A program made the translations under genes and the position numbers. From an uncultured Gemmiger sp. (GTDB lineage Bacteria; Bacillota; Clostridia; Oscillospirales; Ruminococcaceae): DNA of 64,000 bases. Location of the stretch: NCBI GenBank assembly GCA_944382785.1, contig CALWNO010000003.1, positions 28,572 through 92,571 on the forward strand, read 5' to 3'. This document shows, one piece after another, positions 26,955 through 33,232 of the stretch (position 1 is its first letter; the number at the start of each line of letters is the position of its first letter). The notes under the pieces are model-generated. The model was not told the DNA's origin. It saw only the letters and a list, made by a program, of their open reading frames with translations, and ran no database searches.

Positions 26955-27893
26955 ATGAATAAAGTACTGATCACCGGAGCCGACGGTTTTATCGGCAGAA
27001 ATCTGACTGCCCGAATGTTGGCCAAAGGTATCGAAGTCCATGCCATTGTATATCCGGGACATAATATTTTTGAGGGGAACCATTCGCCGCTTCTTCATGT
27101 TTATCCTTTGGATCTTCACCACATCCTGAATCATATCAAAGACTTTCCAAAGGACATCGACGTCATGTATCATTTTGCCTGGAGTGGTGTGAAACCGGAA
27201 CTGCGAAATGATTTGGATGTGCAGATCGGCAATGTGAGCATGACGCTGGATTGCATGAAGCTGGCCATTGCCATCGGGATCAAAAAGATCGTATTTCCCG
27301 GCTCTACCAATGAATATCTGTATTACGGAAAACCATTGAATAAAGATGCCGTTCCCTCTCCCAACAACGCTTACGGGGCCGCCAAGATTGCCCTGCGCTA
27401 TCTTTGCAGCGACTTTGCCAGCCGGAACAATATTGAATTCGTGTATACGATCATCGCGGGAATTTACGCGGCGGACCGAAGAGATAACAACGTGATCTTT
27501 TACACGATCAACAAGCTTCTGCATAAAGAGAAACCCTCGCTGACCAGCCTGGAGCAGCTGTGGGACTATGTGTATATCGATGATGTGATAAACGCGTTGA
27601 TTGCGGTTGGTCAAAAGGGGAAAGACGGGGCTGTATACGCCATCGGCCACGGTGACAACTGGCCGCTGCGCAACTACATTGAAATCATTCACAAAAAAAT
27701 AGATCCCGGTTTGCCCCTTGGCATAGGCGAAATTCCCAACACAAGCGATAAGTTGCCCAGTTCCTGTGTTGATCTGCGGGACTTGAAACGTGATACCGGA
27801 TTTGAACCACAAATCGATTTTGAAACAGGAATAACCTTTGTCATTGAAAAGCTCCGGGAAGATATGAAAATGGAGGGAAACTATGGCCACTAA
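26955..27893 (+). CDS. NAD-dependent epimerase/dehydratase
   Basis: 312 residues from the ATG at 26955 with AAAGGA upstream. Extended SDR: TGADGFIGRNL (6-16), NAYGAAKIALRY (Y-X3-K catalytic pair), YVYIDDVINALI. It lacks the N-terminal pattern and size of PseB, so it is not the missing first pseudaminate enzyme. It probably acts on a UDP- or dTDP-hexose (4-epimerase or reductase). Composition returns to that of the flanking locus. Next to glf, so it may supply a UDP-galactose-type sugar. Confidence 0.8.
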   Translation: MNKVLITGADGFIGRNLTARMLAKGIEVHAIVYPGHNIFEGNHSPLLHVYPLDLHHILNHIKDFPKDIDVMYHFAWSGVKPELRNDLDVQIGNVSMTLDCMKLAIAIGIKKIVFPGSTNEYLYYGKPLNKDAVPSPNNAYGAAKIALRYLCSDFASRNNIEFVYTIIAGIYAADRRDNNVIFYTINKLLHKEKPSLTSLEQLWDYVYIDDVINALIAVGQKGKDGAVYAIGHGDNWPLRNYIEIIHKKIDPGLPLGIGEIPNTSDKLPSSCVDLRDLKRDTGFEPQIDFETGITFVIEKLREDMKMEGNYGH

Positions 27894-29028
27894 TACGGAT
27901 ATCTACATTGTAGGCAGCGGCATCGTAGGCTGTACCATTGCTCATGAATTGGCTGAAAAAGGAAGAAACGTCCGTATCTGGGAGCGCCGGAATCATCTGG
28001 GCGGCAATCTGTATGACTATACGGATGAATACGGCATTCATGTGCACCTGTACGGCCCACACATCTTCCATACCGTAGAGAAAGAGCTTTTCGACTATGT
28101 TTCCCGTTTTTGTGAGCTCAAAGAGTACAATCTTGTCTGCGGTTCCGTTATAGACGGCAAGTGTGTTCCCACTTCTTTTGATTTTTCCTCCGTAGACACC
28201 TTCTTTCCGGAGGAAGCGGAAACGATCAAGCAGCATATCAAACTTGTCTTTGGGGACCGTCCCAGTGCCACGGTTCTGGAAATGCTGGATTGTGACGATC
28301 CATATGTACGGAAATTTGCCAATTTTCTGTACGAGAAGGACTACAAGCCCTACACGGCAAAACAATGGGGAATTTCTCCGGACAAAGTGGACCGGCAGAT
28401 TTTCAAGCGTGTGCCCATCCTGTTTTCCTATGGAAGCAAATATTTCAGTGATCCTTACCAGGCCATGCCGATTCATGGATACATGGAGCTGATCAACAAC
28501 CTTTTATCCAGTGACCGGATCCAGACCGAAACCGGCGTAGATGCGCTCAAACACTTTTCTGTTGAGGGAGATCGCATTTTTCTGGATGGGGTTCCCTTTG
28601 AAGGGACCCTAATCTATACCGGTCCGATGGATGAACTGTTTAATTGCTGCTACGGAAAGCTGCCTTACCGCTCTCTGCGCTTTGAATGGAAGCATGAAGA
28701 TATTGACAGCCTGCAGGATATGCCGGTTGTTGCATATCCCCAGGCGGAAGGGTTCACCCGGATTACAGAATATAAAAAGCTGCCATGTCAGAACGTTTCC
28801 GGGACCACTTACGCTGTGGAGTATCCGCTTCCTTATCAAAAAGGTGCGGACCAGGAACCCTATTATCCCGTTCTGACGGAAGAGAGCGCTGCTCTGTTTG
28901 AGCGTTATTCAGCTCTGGCTCAAAAAATCCCCGGGCTTGTTTGCTGTGGCCGACTTGCTGATTTCAAATATTATAATATCGACTCCGCGCTCCGGCGCGC
29001 TCTTGATGTTGCAGATTCTTTACTGTGA
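27883..29028 (+). CDS. glf: UDP-galactopyranose mutase
   Basis: 381 residues. FAD site IYIVGSGIVGCTIAHELAEKG (6-26), ERRNHLGGNLYDY, YGPHIFHT, PYTAKQWG, and C-terminal ADFKYYNIDSAL. Interconverts UDP-galactopyranose and UDP-galactofuranose, so the glycan very likely contains Galf. Overlaps the preceding epimerase by 11 bases and has GGAGG within that gene, indicating coupling. Confidence 0.95.
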   Translation: MATNTDIYIVGSGIVGCTIAHELAEKGRNVRIWERRNHLGGNLYDYTDEYGIHVHLYGPHIFHTVEKELFDYVSRFCELKEYNLVCGSVIDGKCVPTSFDFSSVDTFFPEEAETIKQHIKLVFGDRPSATVLEMLDCDDPYVRKFANFLYEKDYKPYTAKQWGISPDKVDRQIFKRVPILFSYGSKYFSDPYQAMPIHGYMELINNLLSSDRIQTETGVDALKHFSVEGDRIFLDGVPFEGTLIYTGPMDELFNCCYGKLPYRSLRFEWKHEDIDSLQDMPVVAYPQAEGFTRITEYKKLPCQNVSGTTYAVEYPLPYQKGADQEPYYPVLTEESAALFERYSALAQKIPGLVCCGRLADFKYYNIDSALRRALDVADSLL

Positions 29029-29037
29029 GGTAGCGTC

Positions 29038-29766
29038 ATGTCGGAAGTATTATATATCGTAATGCCTACATACAACGAAGAGGCCAACATTGAAGCCGTC
29101 GTTCGTGAATGGTATCCCATTTTACAAAATGCCGACGCCAGCTCCCGCCTTGTTATTGCGGACGGTGGCTCCAAGGACCACACGCTGGAAATCCTGTATC
29201 ACCTGCAGGAACAGTTTCCGCAGCTGGAGGTTCTTTCCAAGCCCGGAACCGATCACGGTACAAAGGTCATCTTGCTATATAAATATGCCATCGAACACGG
29301 TGCCGATTGGATATTCCAGACCGATTCTGACGGTCAGACGCTCCCCGCAGAGTTTGCAGCTTTCTGGGAACTGCGGAATCAGTATGATATCATCATGGGC
29401 AACCGGAAAAAGCGCGGGGATGGGTATGGCCGAAAAATCGTTGAGAATGTGCTCAGATGCTATCTGAAGATTTTCTTCGGCGTGATGGTGCCCGATGCCA
29501 ATGCCCCGTTCCGCCTGATGAGAAGTTCCATCGTCAACAAGTACATCAACCTTATGCCCTCTGATTTCAACCTTCCCAATGCCATCCTGGCTGCTTGTTT
29601 TTCCCGCTACAAGGAAAAGGTAACCTACCGCACCATTACATTTCAGCCCCGGCAGGGTGGGAAGAATTACATGAACCTCAAGCGGATCTTCGCCATTGGT
29701 TTACAGTCGATTCAGAATTTTGCCGCAATCGGAAAGAATCTGAAGAAATTCGAACAGAACCTGTAA
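29038..29766 (+). CDS. Glycosyltransferase family 2, DPM1/GtrB-like catalytic domain without TM
   Basis: 242 residues. LYIVMPTYNEEANIEAVV, ADGGSKDHT, QTDSDGQT (DXD) and RQGGKNYMNLKRIFAIGLQS are the dolichyl-phosphate-mannose-synthase pattern; no C-terminal membrane anchors. Such enzymes charge polyprenyl phosphate with a hexose for GT-C enzymes, which fits the GT-C/GT87 genes at 23-25.8 kb. GTGAGG precedes the ATG. Last gene of the glycan locus. Confidence 0.88.
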   Translation: MSEVLYIVMPTYNEEANIEAVVREWYPILQNADASSRLVIADGGSKDHTLEILYHLQEQFPQLEVLSKPGTDHGTKVILLYKYAIEHGADWIFQTDSDGQTLPAEFAAFWELRNQYDIIMGNRKKRGDGYGRKIVENVLRCYLKIFFGVMVPDANAPFRLMRSSIVNKYINLMPSDFNLPNAILAACFSRYKEKVTYRTITFQPRQGGKNYMNLKRIFAIGLQSIQNFAAIGKNLKKFEQNL

Positions 29767-29787
29767 TCCGCCTTTGCATGGGATAAG

Positions 29788-29831
29788 AAAAAATCCCGCA
29801 GCCTGTTTTCTCCACAGGCTGCGGGATTTTT
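29788..29831. terminator. Terminator closing the glycan locus
   Basis: AAAAATCCCGCAGCCTGT pairs with ACAGGCTGCGGGATTTTT across a seven-base loop. A/T flanks on both sides let it serve the rightward glycan operon and the leftward acyl-carrier-like gene. Confidence 0.9.
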
Positions 29832-29835
29832 CGTT

Positions 29836-30090
29836 TTACTCTGCTTCTTCTTCCAGCTCCCTGGCCAGCTTCCACAGCTCTTCCAGGGTTTCCACCTCTG
29901 CCAGGCGGTCCTCGTCCACTTCCACGCCGATGGCTTCACCCAGCTGCCAGGCCAGTTCGATCAAGTCCTCGTGGTCGGCGCCCAGGTCTGCCAGGGTGGT
30001 GGCGGAGGACAGTTCGCTCTCATCGCAGCTGAACTGTTCCGCCAGGATCTCCTTCAGTTCCTGCTTGGTCATCTTTGCAGTATCCCCCAT
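29836..30090 (-). CDS. Acyl-carrier-protein-like protein lacking the phosphopantetheine serine
   Basis: 84 residues from the ATG at 30090, or 78 from the ATG at 30072 (GGGGGA upstream favours the shorter form). Four-helix ACP pattern: TKQELKEILAEQF, ATTLADLGADHEDLIELAWQLGEAIGVEVDE, ETLEELWKLA. In ACPs the motif is DLGADSLD; here it reads DLGADHED, so the attachment Ser is His. It therefore cannot be loaded in the usual way. It may act as a binding or regulatory partner. No fatty-acid genes are adjacent; it stands alone between the glycan terminator and the phage module. Confidence 0.75.
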   Translation of the reverse strand: MGDTAKMTKQELKEILAEQFSCDESELSSATTLADLGADHEDLIELAWQLGEAIGVEVDEDRLAEVETLEELWKLARELEEEAE

Positions 30091-30182
30091 TCTTTCGGCC
30101 GCAGCCGTTTACATTCCTTTGGCCTTATGATACCCAATCTACCCCGGCACCGTCAAGAGGGTAACCCCGCCTCTTCCATGAG

Positions 30183-30227
30183 AAATCCCACCCGGATTCT
30201 TGTGCAACCCTTACAAGGGTGGGATTT
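30183..30227 (-). terminator. Hairpin downstream of the phage module
   Basis: AAATCCCACCC (30183-30193) pairs with GGGTGGGATTT (30217-30227). The T run on the minus strand is short, so termination may be partial. Confidence 0.45.
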
Positions 30228-30252
30228 TGCCTTTTCCGCCCTCGGCCAAGAA

Positions 30253-30283
30253 GCGGTGCGCTCCCCCTTGGGTTCCGCACCGC
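30253..30283 (-). terminator. GC-rich hairpin just after the holin-like gene
   Basis: GCGGTGCG (30253-30260) pairs with CGCACCGC (30276-30283), seven bases beyond the last phage stop codon. No T run follows; it may stabilise the 3' end or act with the next hairpin. Confidence 0.4.
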
Positions 30284-30289
30284 CGTATA

Positions 30290-30478
30290 TTACCCCTGAT
30301 TCTGCCGCCCGGACTGGGTGCCGAAGTAAAAGGCCACCACCATGGTCACGATGGTCATTACCGTGTCCGGCTGCAGCCGCCCCCCCAAAGCCAGGGCCGC
30401 AAACACCCCGATGACCACCAGGGTCACAATGGTTTTGACCTTGACGAGCGCAGCCAGGTTCTTCCAGAATTCTTCCAT
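30290..30478 (-). CDS. Small holin-like membrane protein
   Basis: 62 residues, one or two TM segments (TIVTLVVIGVFAALALGG and VMTIVTMVVAFYFGT), ending in a polar SGRQNQG tail. Size, topology and place right after the lysin and a second small membrane protein suggest a holin or holin partner. GGAGGGG before the ATG. Last gene of the phage module. Confidence 0.65.
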   Translation of the reverse strand: MEEFWKNLAALVKVKTIVTLVVIGVFAALALGGRLQPDTVMTIVTMVVAFYFGTQSGRQNQG

Positions 30479-30491
30479 CCTCGCCCCTCCT

Positions 30492-30806
30492 TCACTCCCT
30501 GCCGGAATGCACCGGCAGGCTTTCGCACTTTTTCATGATGTGGGTCACGGCAGGGTCCCCGTCCCCCAGGGCCATATAGGGATCATAGCAGCTGCGCAAC
30601 GTTTCCATCCCGTAGGGCGGCACCGCCTCCTCCTGAATGTAATGCAGCCCCAGGTCAATGACCTTGGCCCGCAGCAGGCCTTTGACCCCCTCCCGCAGGG
30701 CCTTTTCCTCCTTGCGGCTGTGAGTCAGCCGGGCAGCGCCCCAGCCGCCCAGGGCGGTCAGCAACGGCAACAGCGCTGCCAACAGGCCCGAAACAACTTC
30801 CAACAC
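30492..30806 (-). CDS. Phage lysis-module membrane protein
   Basis: 104 residues with a GTG start at 30806 behind GGGAGGA. One N-terminal TM (VVSGLLAALLPLLTALGGWGAA) then a charged cytosolic part (HSRKEEKALREGVKGLLRAKVIDLG). Resembles small proteins found between lysin and holin in Clostridia prophages, often minor holins or antiholins. Function inferred from position and topology only. Confidence 0.55.
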   Translation of the reverse strand: MLEVVSGLLAALLPLLTALGGWGAARLTHSRKEEKALREGVKGLLRAKVIDLGLHYIQEEAVPPYGMETLRSCYDPYMALGDGDPAVTHIMKKCESLPVHSGRE

Positions 30807-30821
30807 GCGCGTCCTCCCTTC

Positions 30822-31478
30822 TCACTCCGCCCAGGCGGAATGGTACAGCCCCAGGGTATCCAGCTTCCGTGCCTTGCACACCGCCAGGATGGCATCCGCA
30901 TCCCCCTGGGTGACGGGACCGATGGTAATGGTCTGCAGCCGCTCCGCCGGGCTGCCTTGCGCCGCAGCCTGCGCCGGACGCTGCACAGCGTACTCCCCGG
31001 GCTGGTAGGTGTATACCCCGGTGTTGGCGGTGGTAAAATCACCGTCCAGCCAGACCAGAGGATTGCGGCGGGTACCGCCCAGAATCACCTCAAAGTGCAG
31101 ATGGGCGCCGCTCACATTGCCGGTATCCCCGGTATAGCCGATGAGCTGGCCTTCCTGTATAGTCTGCCCCTTTTGCACACAAATCCGGGAAAGATGGGCA
31201 TACCGGGTCTGCAGGGTGACCCCCGCATAATCGGCATGGCGGATACGGATCATGGTACCGTAGCTCTGCATCCCGGTTTTGGTGTGTCCGTCCCAGGTCT
31301 GGGTCTCCTGCACGGTGCCGTCCTCCGCCGCATACACCGGCTTGATAATGCTTCCGTCCTGGTTGGTGCGCAGGTCGATGGCTTCATGACGGCTGCCGTC
31401 GCTGTAAAAGTAGCCGGCGGTCAGCACATGCAGCGCCAGGGGCCAGGCCAGCAAGACATCCCCGTTACTCAGCCGCAT
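30822..31478 (-). CDS. Peptidase M23 endolysin
   Basis: 218 residues; ATG at 31478 is supported by GGGAGGT seven bases upstream. LytM/M23 fold: HEAIDLRTNQDGSIIKPVYAAEDGTV near 50-75 (the H-X-n-D zinc ligands) and GAHLHFEV (H-X-H) near 150. C-terminal 40 residues (GPVTQGDADAILAVC onward) look like a small wall-binding or SPOR-like tail. Cuts peptidoglycan cross-bridges for release of particles. No signal peptide, so it needs the holin. Overlaps the XkdX gene by 14 bases. Confidence 0.88.
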   Translation of the reverse strand: MRLSNGDVLLAWPLALHVLTAGYFYSDGSRHEAIDLRTNQDGSIIKPVYAAEDGTVQETQTWDGHTKTGMQSYGTMIRIRHADYAGVTLQTRYAHLSRICVQKGQTIQEGQLIGYTGDTGNVSGAHLHFEVILGGTRRNPLVWLDGDFTTANTGVYTYQPGEYAVQRPAQAAAQGSPAERLQTITIGPVTQGDADAILAVCKARKLDTLGLYHSAWAE

Positions 31479-31602
31479 GGTATACACCTCCCGTAATTTC
31501 CCGGTATTCCGCTTCGGTCAGCAGCCCCTTTTCCACGGCCTGACGTACCTGGAGATCCTTCCAAAGGCCCTGTCTGTACCACTTTTTGATTTTTTCGTAC
31601 AT
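31465..31602 (-). CDS. XkdX family phage protein
   Basis: 45 residues, MYEKIKKWYRQGLW at the start and a LTEAEYREITGG end, the pattern of the XkdX family of Gram-positive siphoviruses and PBSX-like elements. Starts one base after the stop of the previous gene and overlaps the lysin start. Role in tail or lysis control is unknown. Too short to be caught by a 60-codon cutoff. Confidence 0.88.
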   Translation of the reverse strand: MYEKIKKWYRQGLWKDLQVRQAVEKGLLTEAEYREITGGVYHAAE

Positions 31603-31603
31603 A

Positions 31604-31918
31604 TCATCCCTCCAGCAGTGTATCGGTCATCATGGCGGTATAAATGACCTGGGCTTCGATCTGGTCCAAAGTGGAAGGCTGATTCATGGCAGCCAGTTCT
31701 TCCTCCGTATATCGGTGATACCACTGGCAGGGCTCGGTGATATCCTGCGCCGGAATAAACCGACGCAAGCCTTCCGGACGTTCTACGGTCACAGTGCCGG
31801 GCATTACCTCGGTTTCCGATTCGGTCCGCCCCGTCACAATTACACCATCGTACACATACCCGGCAGACAAGTCTGGCTTTGTCATCTCTGCCCGGGTAGA
31901 CTCCTCATAAATTTTCAC
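31604..31918 (-). CDS. Hypothetical phage protein upstream of XkdX
   Basis: 104 residues, GTG start at 31918 behind GGGAGGAG. Soluble and acidic; MKIYEESTRAEM, a beta-rich middle (YVYDGVIVTGRTESETEV), and PCQWYHRYTEEELAAMNQPSTLDQIEAQVIYTAMMTDTLLEG. The last segment resembles the short coiled tail-tip accessory proteins that precede XkdX in many Clostridia phages. No enzyme motif seen. Confidence 0.7.
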   Translation of the reverse strand: MKIYEESTRAEMTKPDLSAGYVYDGVIVTGRTESETEVMPGTVTVERPEGLRRFIPAQDITEPCQWYHRYTEEELAAMNQPSTLDQIEAQVIYTAMMTDTLLEG

Positions 31919-31930
31919 GATACTCCTCCC

Positions 31931-33004
31931 TCAGGTCCTGACGCCATACACACTAAGGGTGCATTTGCTCACAATATCGGACCCGGCATAATTGTCAAAA
32001 TCTGTAAGCGTTGCGCTCTGTTTGTCAGATGATATAGATACATAGCCGCCAGAATTAGCTTGACCGCCCATGTATACAATGAGAGGTGTATCTCCTTGTA
32101 AAATGGATTGTGCCGTCCGGAATGCCTCCCACGTCCAAGTGTTCCCGGTGCCGGGCGACGACACTTCAAAAATATAGCCGGTATATTTTCCGTTCGAAAA
32201 ATCAAAAGGAATACTTTGCGACCCGGTTCCTCTTCCTACAAGATCAACCTTTCCGCCGGCCCCCACCGGGTCCAGCGTGGCCGTGGTACCGGAATCATCC
32301 CCCTGTTTGACCAGGAAATACAATTCCACGTCCACTTCCGGCACGTTGTCAAGCACCGCTGTGATGGTTCCGTCGCCCAGCGTTTTGGCTGCCCCCGCAA
32401 TGTCTTTGGCCGGTCCACTCATAGCCTCTTTGGTTTCCGCCGGCAAGGTGCTGTCTATACCCACGCAGGCAAGCAAGGTACTATCTCCCGTGACCGCCGG
32501 GCCGTCATCCACCGGGGTGAGCTCCACTGTCTGGGTGTAGGGGCCTTCTCCAGTCCATCCGTCCAACAGGAAAGTAGCCTTGTACAAAAAGGGAATGATG
32601 GCCTCGGTCTGTTCGGCGGTGTAATAGGGGGACAGGTCCACCTGGGCGCCGGAATCCACCCACGCGGCTTTTTCCCCATCCCAGATCCAGAGGGTATCGG
32701 TAGACCCCAGAATGGCCCACTGTCCGTTTTGTCCCACCGGATACATTCCCTGCAGGTCCGCCGGGTCCGCAAACCAGCCCAGACAGCCGTTGGCAATGGT
32801 CTGGGCCTGCTCACACCAGTATTTTGCGTTATGGAGGCTCTCTTCCTCCCGCAGACCGGTGCTTCCCTCCGCCCAACTCCGGGCCAGTATGGCACTTTGT
32901 TCCGCCTGCTTCACCGCCTCATCCACCTGGGGCAGCTTTTGCAGGGCCGCATCCAGCTCCGGACCGGTGAGGGTACTGTCGTAATAGGTTTGGGTATCCG
33001 CCAT
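31931..33004 (-). CDS. Phage tail fibre / receptor-binding-like protein
   Basis: 357 residues, AAAGGAGG before the ATG. N-terminal about 100 residues: coiled TGPELDAALQKLPQVDEAVKQAEQSAILARSWAEG (carrier segment of tail fibres) and an EESLHNAKYWCEQA repeat; then a beta-rich LDGWTGEGPYTQTVEL domain; C-terminal 130 residues beta-rich with GGQANSGGYVSI. The DNA for the C-terminal third (about 31930-32350) is AT-richer than the rest of the gene, as expected for an exchanged receptor-binding tip. Confidence 0.65.
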   Translation of the reverse strand: MADTQTYYDSTLTGPELDAALQKLPQVDEAVKQAEQSAILARSWAEGSTGLREEESLHNAKYWCEQAQTIANGCLGWFADPADLQGMYPVGQNGQWAILGSTDTLWIWDGEKAAWVDSGAQVDLSPYYTAEQTEAIIPFLYKATFLLDGWTGEGPYTQTVELTPVDDGPAVTGDSTLLACVGIDSTLPAETKEAMSGPAKDIAGAAKTLGDGTITAVLDNVPEVDVELYFLVKQGDDSGTTATLDPVGAGGKVDLVGRGTGSQSIPFDFSNGKYTGYIFEVSSPGTGNTWTWEAFRTAQSILQGDTPLIVYMGGQANSGGYVSISSDKQSATLTDFDNYAGSDIVSKCTLSVYGVRT

Positions 33005-33034
33005 TGCTTTCCTCCTTTCCCTGTCCCGAAGCCG

Positions 33035-33232
33035 TCATTCCTCCGCCAGGCGGCGGTCCAGGAAGCTTTCCAGCTGCTGTACCGCTGCCAGGGCCTCCTC
33101 ATCCAGCAGCACGCAGTTGGCCCGCTTGTTGGCTTCGGTAATGTTGCCGTCGGCATCGATCACACTGTACATATAGGCGCAGCGCTTGCCTTCGGCGGTG
33201 GTATGCACCGTAAATGCGGTCAGTTTTTTCAT
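33035..33232 (-). CDS. Small hypothetical phage protein
   Basis: 65 residues from the ATG at 33232 with GGAGG before it; overlaps the end of the large tail protein by four bases. MKKLTAFTVHTTAEGKRCAYMYSVIDADGNITEANKRANCVLLDEEALAAVQQLESFLDRRL: a beta start and a C-terminal helix. Likely a tail-tip accessory; such small proteins occur after the tail-spike gene in related phages. Confidence 0.65.
   Translation of the reverse strand: MKKLTAFTVHTTAEGKRCAYMYSVIDADGNITEANKRANCVLLDEEALAAVQQLESFLDRRLAEE

Noticed and set aside
26955-27893. The epimerase as the missing PseB
   Set aside because: PseB has a different N-terminus and active-site set and lies next to pseC; this protein is a general extended SDR next to glf.
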